The notes under the pieces: generated by a model
Told to the model about the DNA's origin: nothing
Seen by the model: only the letters and a program-made list of their open reading frames with translations
Databases searched by the model: none
From: Gottschalkiaceae bacterium SANA
GTDB taxonomy: Bacteria > Bacillota > Clostridia > Tissierellales > GPF-1
Assembly: GCA_036323355.1 (NCBI GenBank)
Contig: AP028876.1
Location: 186,001-250,000, forward strand
Direction of reading: 5' to 3'
Length of the DNA stretch: 64,000 bases
Translations under genes and position numbers: made by a program
Part shown: piece after piece, positions 35,241 through 44,681 of the stretch
Numbering within the stretch: the stretch's first letter is position 1
Layout: each line of letters starts with the position of its first letter

Positions 35241-36014
35241 ATGGAAAATGCATTGAAGGCAAAATTGAATAGCGGCAAGAGTGTGGTGGGAACCTTTTTT
35301 GAAATCGGCGGAACCGCTGCTATTGAGTGTCTTGGACTGACGGGATTGGATTTTATGATTATCGATACTGAACATGGCCCCTTTGATGTAGAAAGCGCCA
35401 TGGAATATATCCGTGTAGCGGAACTGCATGGGATCACACCCATGGTGCGCGTGAAGAATCATGAACGTTCTTCGATTCTAAAGATGCTAGATGTGGGAGC
35501 AAAGGGGTTGGTTATCCCAAATATTCATACGGTTGAAGAAGTAAAAGAGATTGTGAATCATGGGAAATATGCGCCAGTGGGGAATCGTGGATTTTTCTTA
35601 GGCCGTGTGGCAGGATATGGCTATGACATTATAGCCAGAGAAGTACCGGGATACTTTTCAACCTGCAACCAAGAAACCATGTTGATTCCTCAATGTGAAA
35701 CGGTGGGATGTTTGGAAAACATCGAGACCATTGCCGCTATGGACGGAGTGGATGGTATTTTTGTTGGCCCTTATGATCTGTCTATTAGCATGGGTATGAT
35801 TGCACAGTTCGATCATCCTCTCTTTATAAAAGCTTTGGAACGTATTGTAAAAGCATGCAAGGCTGCAGAGATTCCAGCATTTATTTTTTCAGGAAATACT
35901 CAAGGAGCAAAAATGCATTTTGCCAATGGATTTCAGGGTGTAGCTATTAATACGGACACGTCGGTGTATATCAATGCTTATAAAAATATCGTTGCTGAAG
36001 TGAAAAACAAATAA
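35241..36014 (+). CDS. HpcH/HpaI-family aldolase
   Basis: 257 residues from the ATG at 35241 (GAAGGGGG upstream). Class II pyruvate aldolase of the HpaI/GarL type: IIDTEHGPFD (catalytic histidine), MVRVKNHE (substrate arginine), GAKGLVIPNI and the metal ligands in MLIPQCETVGCLEN and VGPYDLSISMG. It cleaves 2-keto-4-hydroxy acids to pyruvate and an aldehyde. The upstream alcohol dehydrogenase could take the aldehyde, but a terminator separates them. Confidence 0.9.
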   Translation: MENALKAKLNSGKSVVGTFFEIGGTAAIECLGLTGLDFMIIDTEHGPFDVESAMEYIRVAELHGITPMVRVKNHERSSILKMLDVGAKGLVIPNIHTVEEVKEIVNHGKYAPVGNRGFFLGRVAGYGYDIIAREVPGYFSTCNQETMLIPQCETVGCLENIETIAAMDGVDGIFVGPYDLSISMGMIAQFDHPLFIKALERIVKACKAAEIPAFIFSGNTQGAKMHFANGFQGVAINTDTSVYINAYKNIVAEVKNK

Positions 36015-36051
36015 CTCCTTTTAAGGGGCGGAGCATAATATATAAACATGT

Positions 36052-36354
36052 AAAGGAGGAACGGCGTTCTATAAGTGGAAGCGAGCTTATCAGAAGCATG
36101 GCATGGTTGGATTGCATGCAAAAGAACCGAAGAAACCACAAAAGCCCAATCAGCTACCTTCCGCAATTGAGCAAGAGATTTTGGCTTATGTGGCAAGATA
36201 TCCTGCCGATGGACCGAAACGAATTTACTATGAATTGAAAGCTGAGGGTATTCAGCTTGGCGAGTCAGGTATTTATAATGTTTTGCGACGCAATCATCTT
36301 TCTCGAAGGGAACAACGGCTAGAATTCTCAAAAAATAAAGCCATGCATTTCTGA
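36052..36354 (+). pseudogene. Transposase/integrase helix-turn-helix fragment
   Basis: The frame reads FYKWKRAYQKHGMVGLHAKEP, then EQEILAYVARYPADGPKRIYYELK and GESGIYNVLRRNHLSRREQRL, the paired helix-turn-helix head of IS3/IS481-type transposases. It lacks the beginning (a TAA just upstream) and the whole DDE catalytic core, and stops at 36354. An ATG at 36103 has no good binding site. It is probably the relic of an insertion sequence; no terminal repeats were found. Confidence 0.75.
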
Positions 36355-36451
36355 ATAAAAGATAGACGGAATAAGACAAACGCCTACATACGGAATCTGG
36401 TTTTCTTGTCATGGTATAATAAAGAAAAAACAGATGGTTGGGGTGATGGCT

Positions 36452-37159
36452 ATGGAAGAGATTACCTATCTTAAATGGAGTAAGATGCTGAAGGGATTCG
36501 AGATTTTCGAGGGTATTGAAGAGTCGGAGATTGATCGGCTTATGAACTGCCTGAATCCAAGGATAAGCGAATATAAGAAAAACGAGCATATCAGCATCGA
36601 AAAGGACGGAATCAGAAGAATCGGCATCGTGATGAAAGGGGAAGTGACAATTCTCAAAGAAAACGAAGCGGGTGATAGAGTGATTATCGGGAAAGTTAGG
36701 CAAAACGGAGGGTTTGGCGAGATGCTTGCCTTTTCAGGTAACGATCAGTTGAGTATTTCTGTGATGGCATCAAAAGATAGTAAGATTCTTTTCTTGACGC
36801 CAGGGCAAGTGCTGGGTACCTGTGCAAAGTTGTGCAGTGGTCATAAGCGACTCATTCAGAATATGTTAAAAATCGTAACAAAAAAGGGTGTTCAGCTAAA
36901 TCGGAAAATCGATTATTTATCCATTAAGGGGATCCGAAGAAAAATCAGCACCTATTTGCTTGAGCAGATGCATGAATCTGGGAAGGCTTATTTTACCATC
37001 TCATTGAATCGCAAGGAGATGGCGGAATTTTTGAACGTTTCTAGACCTTCTTTATCGCGGGAAATGATCAGGATGAAGGAGGAAGGGCTGATTGATTTTT
37101 ACAAGGCTTCCTTTAAAATTTTGGACGAGAAGAGCTTGCGGGATTGTCTCCATACTTAG
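36452..37159 (+). CDS. Crp/Fnr-family transcriptional regulator
   Basis: 235 residues from the ATG at 36452, the one best spaced from GGGGTG; ATGs at 36434 and 36446 are also in frame. Cyclic-nucleotide-type beta-barrel (about 15-120; KGEVTILKENEAGDRVIIGKV, GGFGEMLAFS), dimer helix, and a Crp winged helix (about 165-225; NRKEMAEFLNVSRPSLSREMIRMKEEG). No FNR-type four-cysteine cluster motif at the N-terminus. The ligand is unknown. A terminator follows. Confidence 0.9.
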   Translation: MEEITYLKWSKMLKGFEIFEGIEESEIDRLMNCLNPRISEYKKNEHISIEKDGIRRIGIVMKGEVTILKENEAGDRVIIGKVRQNGGFGEMLAFSGNDQLSISVMASKDSKILFLTPGQVLGTCAKLCSGHKRLIQNMLKIVTKKGVQLNRKIDYLSIKGIRRKISTYLLEQMHESGKAYFTISLNRKEMAEFLNVSRPSLSREMIRMKEEGLIDFYKASFKILDEKSLRDCLHT

Positions 37160-37237
37160 TTAGAATTTTGTGGAGAAGGGTTGAACGGATGGCTTTGTAT
37201 GGTGAGAACAATACGAAAATGTTTTGATTCAAGTGGT

Positions 37238-37270
37238 GGGCGCCTTTTCAGTGGAGAGGTGCCCTTTTTT
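37238..37270 (+). terminator. Rho-independent terminator
   Basis: GGGCGCC (37238-37244) and GGTGCCC (37258-37264) followed by six T residues. Confidence 0.75.
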
Positions 37271-37387
37271 ATCAAAAATAGCAGAATAGAAAATTGAAAC
37301 GGAATATGGGTACAAAGGGTATAAATAAATAAGACTTAGTTGATCAGTTGGCTAGAGATAGATGATCAGTTAGGCAAGGAGGAAAAA

Positions 37388-39250
37388 ATGAGTACGATAA
37401 GAGAATCGATTACAAAGAGCTTGCAAAGAGCCTTTCTTACCTTTCAAACATTTCCAGTTGTCTTGGCAAGTGCCTTGGGATTTACACTAGTCACATTGGT
37501 TCGCATTTGGATGGATTGGCCCCAGCAAGAACCTTATAACTTTTTATTCAATTGTCTGCATTTGGCTTTTTCAATGAGTGCAGTATTTGGTCTTGCAGCT
37601 ATTGCCATGGTTCAGGTGCGGTATAATGAGAAGAAAATGTTTCTTGCGGCAAACTTAGGGGGAGCGATTGTCGGTCTTGTTGCTTTTTTGCTTTTAACCT
37701 TTTTTGGAGCAGCAGAACCCAGAGTCAGTGATTTGCTGGTTCAGCGTGTTTCAACTTTGGCATCTGCACGAATCTCCGTTGCGATTTTTATCAGTTTTAT
37801 TGGCTTTATCTATTTTGCGGGTAAACCCAAAGCTAAGTCGGATTTTGCTTCATCGCTTTTTATGACGCAGAAAGCAATTTTGATCGCAGCCCTTTATGGT
37901 GGTGTGATGATGGCTGGTGCATCAGGGATCACAGGATCGATACAAGCACTTCTATATCGTAATATGTCTAGCAAGGTCTATATGGTGTTGGCTGCATTGA
38001 TCGGATTTGTTGCCTTCGCTATCTTTGTCGGATATTTTCCTGATTTCAGGAAGAGTAGTCAGGATGCCCATCGAGAAGTAGCGCAAAAACAGCCGCGATT
38101 TATCGAAGTTTTATTTGAATTTATCATGGTGCCAATTCTACTGATCTTAACGATTGTTTTGCTTTCTTGGGCAGTAAAAACAATTGTAACGGGAGACTGG
38201 CCAAGTTTTAGCCGACTGTTTGGAATTGTAAGTAGTTATTCCATCGGCGGGATCTGGCTGACCATGATGATTGCAAAAAAAGAGACCGATATCGCACGAT
38301 TTTATCATCGAATATATCCCATTGCCTTATTGGTGATTCTTGTTTTTGGGCTTTGGGCACTGATTCTTCAGTTAAATGTGGAAGGATTACGATCGCAAGA
38401 ATACTATTTTGCTTTGGTTTTACTCACAGCACTTGCCTCTGGCATTTTATTGTTGATGAAAAAGGAAGGGGCATATCCTAAAATTGCTGCTTTAATTTGC
38501 ATCATGGCAGTGGTCTCTGTTTCACCTTGGATTGGCGGTCATATTTTGCCAGGAAAAATCCAATTGAGTCGATTACAGACATCACTTGTAAACGAGGGGA
38601 TGCTTGTGGATAATCAGCTGATTCCAGCGGAGGTTGAACCTTCTGAAGAGGTGAAGATTGCCATAACGGAAGGTGTGAATTTTTTAGCTTATGAAGACCA
38701 TGTGAACCTGCCGGAATGGTTTGATGAGGACTTGAGTAATCGAGATGTTTTTGAATCGAAGATGGGCTTTGAGCAGACGTGGAAGGGTGTTGAAGATGAT
38801 TATCCAATTCCAGATCGAGAGACCATGGGTATGTATTTGACCATGCCTGGTGCTAGCATTGATATCAGTGAATATGACTGGGCAATCTATCTGGAAAAAG
38901 ATTACCAAGGTCCGTCTCGGATACAGACGGTAGAAGGAAATAATGGAAGCTATCGAGTTGAATGGATTATGGGAGAGCGAAATAGCGTACCGAGTATAAA
39001 GATTTGGATAGATGATGCATTGATTCTAGAAGAAGACTTGAGAGCGTTTATGGATGAGACAGCAGAGATTGTCCGTTCAAGGCCGGGAGCCTATGAAGCG
39101 AAAGCATTTGAAGAAATGAGTTATCGTATGGAGACACCTGAGCTTTCAATTTTGATGGTATTCAATCATATGAATATTTACGTGGATCCGAGTCAAGACA
39201 TAATTGACTATAATTTAGATTTGAATGCCTTGTACTTGAAAGAAAAATAA
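37388..39250 (+). CDS. DUF4153-type integral membrane protein
   Basis: 620 residues from the ATG at 37388 (AAGGAGG five bases upstream). About 12 membrane helices fill residues 20-410 and a soluble domain follows (about 420-620, predicted outside). Features of DUF4153 proteins are the helical pattern and the FGIVSSYSIGGIWLTMM and RIYPIALLVILVFGLWAL segments. Function is unknown in the family. Stands alone with a terminator behind. Confidence 0.8.
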   Translation: MSTIRESITKSLQRAFLTFQTFPVVLASALGFTLVTLVRIWMDWPQQEPYNFLFNCLHLAFSMSAVFGLAAIAMVQVRYNEKKMFLAANLGGAIVGLVAFLLLTFFGAAEPRVSDLLVQRVSTLASARISVAIFISFIGFIYFAGKPKAKSDFASSLFMTQKAILIAALYGGVMMAGASGITGSIQALLYRNMSSKVYMVLAALIGFVAFAIFVGYFPDFRKSSQDAHREVAQKQPRFIEVLFEFIMVPILLILTIVLLSWAVKTIVTGDWPSFSRLFGIVSSYSIGGIWLTMMIAKKETDIARFYHRIYPIALLVILVFGLWALILQLNVEGLRSQEYYFALVLLTALASGILLLMKKEGAYPKIAALICIMAVVSVSPWIGGHILPGKIQLSRLQTSLVNEGMLVDNQLIPAEVEPSEEVKIAITEGVNFLAYEDHVNLPEWFDEDLSNRDVFESKMGFEQTWKGVEDDYPIPDRETMGMYLTMPGASIDISEYDWAIYLEKDYQGPSRIQTVEGNNGSYRVEWIMGERNSVPSIKIWIDDALILEEDLRAFMDETAEIVRSRPGAYEAKAFEEMSYRMETPELSILMVFNHMNIYVDPSQDIIDYNLDLNALYLKEK

Positions 39251-39264
39251 TAACTAAAGTGCTT

Positions 39265-39299
39265 AAGATCCCTGGTGATAAAGACTAGGGATCTTTTTG
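39265..39299. terminator. Terminator between convergent genes
   Basis: AAGATCCCT (39265-39273) and AGGGATCTT (39287-39295) followed by TTT. Confidence 0.75.
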
Positions 39300-39319
39300 A
39301 CTTTGGTCTTGTTCTGCAT

Positions 39320-40720
39320 TTATACCAGCAACTCAGAGTCAACCGCGTATGTGTCTAGCACTTCCAGTAGAATGAGTAAACCGTTTTTGAGTTCCGTCCA
39401 TGTTTTTGGGGCGCAAATCGAAATGCGAAGCCCAGAATGAACAGAATTAGCACTTACAGCAAATCGTTTAGAAGCAAACACTTGAAGTCCTTTTTCAAGG
39501 CATCGTCTTTCAATGGCGATGTCGTTCCAACTTTTTGGTAGGCTAATATAACGAAATAGGCCATAAGTTGAGGGCGAAAAGGAATAGGCTTGCATCATGG
39601 TATCGAAAAGCGCATTTCTATCTTTAAGCCGGTTTTGTTTTTCCTTGAGAATGGATTCATAGGCGGATGTTTTTATAAGCAGGGTTAAAATCTCCGCAGT
39701 ATAGGGAGAAGCCATCCAGGTTAGATGATTAAGGGTAAGTTTCAGCTTGTTGAAATAGGGTTTTGGCGCAAGCAAGAATGAAATTCGCAAGCCAGGTGTT
39801 AAGGATTTTGAGGTCCCGTAGATATAGAAAGCATTCTCCGGTACTAGGGTGCTGATAGCGGAAAATTTTTCGTCCACACAGAAGGTGAAGGCGCCGTCTT
39901 CGATCAGAAGTAAGTCATACTTTTTAATAATTTGACTGATTTCTCTTCGTTTTTGGAAAGATAAAGTGACGCTTGTGGGATTGTGGTAATCGGGAATCAA
40001 ATAGATCCCCTTGGGGTTTTCTCGTCTGCAACAGCGTACTAAGTCTTCAATGTTTATTCCAGTCAAATCACCACTAACGGGTACCAGAATAATGCCAAAT
40101 AATTTGGCCAAACCTTTCAGCCCCGTATAGGTGAACTGATCCACAAGGAGGCGGTCTCCTTTTTTAAATGTTGCCGCTAGAATGACGGAAAGGGCATTTT
40201 GTGTTCCTGCTGTAATTAAGAGAGTATCTAGGTTCGAATGAAAACCTATTTTATTCAACCATTCCGCCGCGATGTAACGGTGCTTGGCATGTCCTTCTGG
40301 TGGTGCGTAGCGCAAAATCAAATCATAATCGATCAAAGGGAGAATCTTTTTCAAGTGACTCTCGATGATTGGGTTCATCTCATAAAGAGGTAGGGTTTGG
40401 CCCATATCGATGAGATCAGTCCGATGTTCGGATAAGACGTCTTCTGGGATTCCGGCGGTGCTGCTGACAAAGGTGCCCTTTCCTGTAATACCTTTAATTA
40501 ATCCCTTTTCTTCACAAAGTTTGTATGCTCTTGTGATGGTGCTGTGATTGATCTTTAAATAGTGCGCGATGATCCGTTGTGACGGAAGTTGGAAGCCGGC
40601 TGTTAAGTTACCACTGAGAATATCATTTTCAATGCAGTTAGCGACCTGCTTATAGAGCGCCAGTTTTGAAGGTTTAAGTTGGGGAACCCATGTAATCGTA
40701 TTTCCATAATACTCAATCAT
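39320..40720 (-). CDS. MocR-family regulator (GntR helix-turn-helix fused to aminotransferase fold)
   Basis: 466 residues from the ATG at 40720 (GAGG six bases upstream). A GntR winged helix (about 10-75; LPSQRIIAHYLKINHSTITRAYKLCEEKGLI) is joined to a class I aminotransferase-like domain (about 100-460) with PDYHNPTSVTLS and YGTSKSLTPGLRISF, the latter holding the PLP lysine. MocR proteins sense PLP or an amino acid and control neighbouring PLP or amine genes. It is divergent from a PLP decarboxylase, its likely target. Confidence 0.92.
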   Translation of the reverse strand: MIEYYGNTITWVPQLKPSKLALYKQVANCIENDILSGNLTAGFQLPSQRIIAHYLKINHSTITRAYKLCEEKGLIKGITGKGTFVSSTAGIPEDVLSEHRTDLIDMGQTLPLYEMNPIIESHLKKILPLIDYDLILRYAPPEGHAKHRYIAAEWLNKIGFHSNLDTLLITAGTQNALSVILAATFKKGDRLLVDQFTYTGLKGLAKLFGIILVPVSGDLTGINIEDLVRCCRRENPKGIYLIPDYHNPTSVTLSFQKRREISQIIKKYDLLLIEDGAFTFCVDEKFSAISTLVPENAFYIYGTSKSLTPGLRISFLLAPKPYFNKLKLTLNHLTWMASPYTAEILTLLIKTSAYESILKEKQNRLKDRNALFDTMMQAYSFSPSTYGLFRYISLPKSWNDIAIERRCLEKGLQVFASKRFAVSANSVHSGLRISICAPKTWTELKNGLLILLEVLDTYAVDSELLV

Positions 40721-40744
40721 TTTCGTCCTCGCTTTGTCGTACAT

Positions 40745-40795
40745 ACAATTATAAGATTGTTTTCTAAATATTCGGATGATATAGTCTGATTGTAC
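40745..40795. promoter_or_regulatory. Candidate MocR operator half-sites
   Basis: ACAAT-N6-ATTGT at 40745-40760 and ATTGTAC at 40789-40795, with GTACATACAAT at its left edge, lie between the two divergent starts. Spaced half-sites of this kind are common for MocR regulators. Confidence 0.4.
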
Positions 40796-40836
40796 CATGA
40801 AAAATGTAAGGGGTCAGAGGAAACCGGAGGAGTTTG

Positions 40837-42231
40837 ATGATGGAGAAGTATGTGAGTCCAATCTTGGAGAGTATTCGAAATCAAGGAATGGAAGAAGAGC
40901 TAAAGTTAGCGCATGGATATGCTTGGGAATATATGCAGGGGGTCGATGAAAGACCCGTGTTTCCAAGAATACAAGATCTTAAAAATCTGCAAGCTTTTGA
41001 AGAGGCATTGAAGGATGAACCGGAAGAGACAAAAGACATTATTACGCAATTGCATCAGTTTGGCAGTCCGGCCACGGTCGCGTCGACTGGTGGCCGATAT
41101 TTTGGATTTGTCACGGGTGGAATCTTGCCTTCAGCCCTTGCATCCAAATGGATATCAGACACCTGGGACCAAAATTCTGGGCTCTATTTAATGTCACCCA
41201 TTGCGTCGAAATTAGAAACCGTGGTTCAACGGTGGATGGTAGAACTATTGAAACTTCCCAAGGAAACCGTTGCTGGTTATGTAAGCGGTAGTTCGACGGC
41301 AACATTGATTGGCTTAGCGACGGGAAGAAACCTGATCATGGACCGGGCTGGATATCCAGTCTTCAAAGAGGGGCTCTTCAATGCGCCAACAATTAAAGTT
41401 GTATTGGGCCAAGGGGCTCATTCTACGGTGTATAAGGCGCTTTCAATTCTTGGCTTGGGCAATGAAAGGGTCATTACCGTTCCAGTTGATGAGCAGGGGC
41501 GTATGCGCGCCGATCAATTGCCAGAAATGGACGATCACACCTTGTTGATTTTGCAAGCGGGTCATGTCTGCACCGGAGACTTTGATGATTTTGAAAGAAT
41601 TTGTCAAGATGCAAAAGAAGCCGGGGCGTATATTCATATCGATGGAGCCTTTGGACTGTGGGCAGCGGCGAACGATCAATTTAATCATCTAACCAAGGGA
41701 ATGGAGCTAGCGGATTCGTGGTCAGTGGATGGACACAAAACACTCAACACCCCCTATGACAGCGGAGTGATTCTATGCAGGCATGAAAAAATGTTGATTC
41801 AATCCATGCAAATGGCTGGCTCCTATATCCAGTTAAGTGAAGATCGAGATGGTATGTTGTATACAGCCGAAATGTCTAGACGCGCCAGGGCGATTGAACT
41901 TTGGGCAACATTAAAGGGATTGGGTAAGAAGGGCGTAGCGGACTTGGTATGGGAACTGCATAGAAAAGCCGTTTACTTTGCTAAAAAATTAGAATGTGGT
42001 GGTCTTGAAATTTTAAATGAGGTCGTATTTAATCAAGTCCTAGTTCGATTCAAGTCTGATGAAATGACCAATCGGCTGATTAAAGAAATCCAAGACTCAG
42101 GTGTATGTTGGCTTGGTGGATCAACTTGGCAAGATAGTATCGTCATGCGGATCAGCGTTAGTTCCTATAAGACGACCTACGAAGATATTGATCGATCCGT
42201 AGCCGATATATTACGGCTTGCGAAAAAATAG
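40837..42231 (+). CDS. Group II PLP-dependent decarboxylase (glutamate/tyrosine decarboxylase-like)
   Basis: 464 residues from the ATG at 40837, after CGGAGGAG (TTG at 40834 and ATG at 40840 also in frame). TGGRYFGFVTGGILPSALA and SGSSTATLIGLATGRN belong to this fold, and VDGHKTLNTPYDSG holds the PLP lysine. The family decarboxylates glutamate, aromatic amino acids or cysteine sulfinate and can also act as an aldehyde synthase. Control by the divergent MocR regulator fits an amino acid or amine catabolic role. Terminator behind. Confidence 0.9.
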   Translation: MMEKYVSPILESIRNQGMEEELKLAHGYAWEYMQGVDERPVFPRIQDLKNLQAFEEALKDEPEETKDIITQLHQFGSPATVASTGGRYFGFVTGGILPSALASKWISDTWDQNSGLYLMSPIASKLETVVQRWMVELLKLPKETVAGYVSGSSTATLIGLATGRNLIMDRAGYPVFKEGLFNAPTIKVVLGQGAHSTVYKALSILGLGNERVITVPVDEQGRMRADQLPEMDDHTLLILQAGHVCTGDFDDFERICQDAKEAGAYIHIDGAFGLWAAANDQFNHLTKGMELADSWSVDGHKTLNTPYDSGVILCRHEKMLIQSMQMAGSYIQLSEDRDGMLYTAEMSRRARAIELWATLKGLGKKGVADLVWELHRKAVYFAKKLECGGLEILNEVVFNQVLVRFKSDEMTNRLIKEIQDSGVCWLGGSTWQDSIVMRISVSSYKTTYEDIDRSVADILRLAKK

Positions 42232-42264
42232 AGAAGTAATCAATTGATGGTGGTTAGAATTGGA

Positions 42265-42295
42265 ATCGACCTGGATAATCTCAGGTCGATTTTTA
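42265..42295 (+). terminator. Rho-independent terminator
   Basis: ATCGACCT and AGGTCGAT (42265-42272, 42283-42290) followed by TTTT. Confidence 0.75.
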
Positions 42296-42346
42296 ATATA
42301 AAAAAATTGGGTATCATATGGATAATTATGAAAAAAGGAGGGAAAG

Positions 42347-42799
42347 ATGAAAGTATTTGTTGAAGTTGAAATACAGGGATCGAAAGAAGCGATTTGGAAA
42401 TCGACGACTGATATTGAGAATTCTCATCAAATGATTTCAGGTATCCATAAGATCGAAGTATTGGAGAAGCCTGAAACTGGATTTATTGGTTTTAAATGGC
42501 GAGAAACCCGAACTATGTTTGGTAAGGAAGCCACTGAAGTCATGTGGGTGACGGAAGTGGAGGAAAATAAAGGCTACAAGACGCGAGCGGAAAGCCATGG
42601 TGCTATTTATATTTCCTCTTTTACAATTGAAGAGAAAGAGGATCATTGCCTTTTAACCATGGGATTTGAAAGTGAGGCTGTCAGTCTAGGTGGAAAGTTG
42701 ATGGATACTCTTTTTGGCAGAATGATGAAAAAATCAACGGAAAAAGAATTGATGAAGGATTTGGTAGATATCAAAGCTTTTGTTGAGAAGGGTAATTGA
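42347..42799 (+). CDS. SRPBCC-family lipid/ligand-binding protein
   Basis: 150 residues, AAAGGAGGG before the ATG. START/Bet v 1-like pattern: VFVEVEIQGSKEAIWKSTTDIEN, GFKWRETRTMFGKEATEVM and a long C-terminal helix. Ligand unknown. Confidence 0.85.
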   Translation: MKVFVEVEIQGSKEAIWKSTTDIENSHQMISGIHKIEVLEKPETGFIGFKWRETRTMFGKEATEVMWVTEVEENKGYKTRAESHGAIYISSFTIEEKEDHCLLTMGFESEAVSLGGKLMDTLFGRMMKKSTEKELMKDLVDIKAFVEKGN

Positions 42800-42943
42800 G
42801 AAAATATTTATTGAAACGTTCAAGAAATAGAAATCATGATTGAATCATTCATAATTAATTGTTCTTTGAAAAAGTGCTATATAATGAAAATAACATATTG
42901 ATAGAGCAGCATGGTTTGCGAATGAATTGAATGGAGGGAAGTC

Positions 42944-43462
42944 ATGAATTTTTTGGAACTGGCTAAGAGGCGATATTCAGTGCGGTCCTATACACCGCAG
43001 AAGGTAGAAGAAGATAAATTGAAGTTGATTCTACAAGCAGCGCACGTTGCACCGACAGGTGGAAATCGTCAGCCGCAACACTTGATTGTGATACAGAGCC
43101 AAGAAGGATTAGAGAAACTTGGAAAGGCAGCAAATACGTTTGATGCACCCCTGGCGATTCTTGTATGCAGTGACAAAGAAAAGGCATGGAAGCGCCCCTA
43201 TGATGACAAGACCCTAGAAGAAATTGATGCAAGTATTGTTACGGATCATATGATGTTGCAGGCAACCGATCTAGGTTTGGGTAGTCTTTGGATCTGTAAG
43301 TTTGAGCCCAATGTGCTGAGAGAGGAATTCAAACTACCAAGCAATTTGCAGCCCATTAATCTTTTGGTAATTGGATATGCAAAGGGTGAGAAGAAGAGTC
43401 CGAATCGGCATGACAGGGATCGTAAGCCATTATCAGAAGTCGTTTCATACGAATCAATTTAA
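42944..43462 (+). CDS. Nitroreductase-family FMN protein
   Basis: 172 residues, TGGAGGGAAGTC before the ATG. FMN-binding RRYSVRSYTPQKVEEDKL at the N-terminus, APTGGNRQPQHLIVI, and LGLGSLWICKF of the short nitroreductase group. Uses NAD(P)H to reduce nitro compounds, quinones or similar. Terminator behind. Confidence 0.9.
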   Translation: MNFLELAKRRYSVRSYTPQKVEEDKLKLILQAAHVAPTGGNRQPQHLIVIQSQEGLEKLGKAANTFDAPLAILVCSDKEKAWKRPYDDKTLEEIDASIVTDHMMLQATDLGLGSLWICKFEPNVLREEFKLPSNLQPINLLVIGYAKGEKKSPNRHDRDRKPLSEVVSYESI

Positions 43463-43486
43463 GTGAATGGGGAAGTGGTTGAAGGA

Positions 43487-43521
43487 AACAGTGCCAGTTA
43501 TCAAGGGGCACTGTTTTTTTT
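43487..43521 (+). terminator. Rho-independent terminator
   Basis: AACAGTGCC and GGCACTGTT followed by a long T-run. Confidence 0.85.
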
Positions 43522-43588
43522 ATCCCTTGATCGTCATTATCGTATATGCTATAGACAACGATGAAATTGAGAAAGAGGGCGGGTAGAT

Positions 43589-43954
43589 ATGAAGGCGGAA
43601 ACCATTAATATTGCAGAAAAGTTTGCAAGGGTGACAGACTACTGGGCACCAAAAATTATTGCGCAAATGAATGAGAATCAATTTAAATTGGCTAAGTTCA
43701 AAGGGGAATTCACTTGGCATGATCACAAAGAAACAGATGAAGTGTTTTTTGTTGTGGAGGGTGAAATGCAGATCGATTTTCGGGATTCAAGCGTGCTTAT
43801 AAAAGCGGGAGAACTATTTGTTGTTCCAAAAGGGGTCAAGCATAGACCGCGCGCCAAGGAAGAATGTAAGGTCATGCTCATTGAACCAGCAGGTACTGTG
43901 AATACGGGTGATGTGGTTGGAGACCAAACCGCTTCCCATACAGATTGGATTTAG
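43589..43954 (+). CDS. Cupin-domain protein
   Basis: 121 residues. Single cupin barrel: motif 1 as FTWHDHKETDEVFFVVEGEMQI (histidines and glutamate for a metal) and motif 2 as GELFVVPKGVKHRPRA. Small stand-alone cupins are mostly uncharacterised. Translated just before the flavodoxin-like gene (16-base gap), so probably one transcript. Confidence 0.88.
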   Translation: MKAETINIAEKFARVTDYWAPKIIAQMNENQFKLAKFKGEFTWHDHKETDEVFFVVEGEMQIDFRDSSVLIKAGELFVVPKGVKHRPRAKEECKVMLIEPAGTVNTGDVVGDQTASHTDWI

Positions 43955-43970
43955 CAATGTGGAGGATGAG

Positions 43971-44609
43971 ATGAAAGTTATTGGGATTAGCAGCAGTGGA
44001 AGAAAGAACAGTTATTCAACAAGGCTTATTCAGGATATTTTTAGTGAAGTCGAAGGAGAGACAGAACTCATTCGTTTAGCTGGAAAACAGATTAATGGCT
44101 GTTTGGGTTGCTTACAGTGCGCAAAGGATAATATTTGTGTACAGCAAGATGATTTTCAGGAAGTTCTTCAAAGGGTAATGGACGCAGATGCCTTGGTCTT
44201 TGCTGGACCCAACTACTACAATAGCCTAAATGCCTTGGGCCTTGCCTTTTGGGAACGGACATTTTGCTTGCGACATCAGGATCGATTTTTGTTGGCTGGT
44301 AAGTTGGCTGTTGCAATTGGACTGGATCGCACGGAAAAGGGTGCTGCCTATTCTCATATCGAAAAGATGATGAAAAGTAATAAAATGGCCATAGTTGATA
44401 GCATTTCGAATCCCGGAAATTATCAATGCTATGATTGTGGGTTCGGTCATGAGTGCATAGCGGGGAATGTATATGCGAGACAAGGTCTCTGTACAAAAGA
44501 GTGTGCAGAGACGAATCGGCCTTTGGAATACAATGAAGATAAAGAGGCCGTTAAGAAAGTAAAGGCGATTGGAAAAGAGCTGAATGCAATTTTACAGGCA
44601 AGGAAATAA
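43971..44609 (+). CDS. Flavodoxin-like NAD(P)H-dependent reductase with extra cysteines
   Basis: 212 residues from the ATG at 43971 (TGGAGG upstream). The FMN loop SSSGRKNSYSTRL and the NGCLGCLQCAKDNICVQQDD motif are those of the iron-sulfur flavoprotein/NADPH-dependent FMN reductase group. A second cysteine cluster, CYDCGFGHECIAG then GLCTKECAETN, near the C-terminus may hold a metal or cluster. Second gene with the cupin. Confidence 0.87.
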   Translation: MKVIGISSSGRKNSYSTRLIQDIFSEVEGETELIRLAGKQINGCLGCLQCAKDNICVQQDDFQEVLQRVMDADALVFAGPNYYNSLNALGLAFWERTFCLRHQDRFLLAGKLAVAIGLDRTEKGAAYSHIEKMMKSNKMAIVDSISNPGNYQCYDCGFGHECIAGNVYARQGLCTKECAETNRPLEYNEDKEAVKKVKAIGKELNAILQARK

Positions 44610-44636
44610 GAAAAAGTGAAAAATGAAAGTAGAAAG

Positions 44637-44670
44637 AAGGAAGTCCGTTTTCGTGGACTTCCTTGTTTTA
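44637..44670. terminator. Terminator between convergent genes
   Basis: AAGGAAGTCC and GGACTTCCTT, with a TTTT close behind. Confidence 0.75.
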
Positions 44671-44681
44671 TCGTGCCTATT

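Noticed and set aside
36103-36354. Separate 83-residue regulatory gene
   Set aside because: The same frame continues upstream into transposase-like sequence without a start or binding site, so a fragment is more likely.
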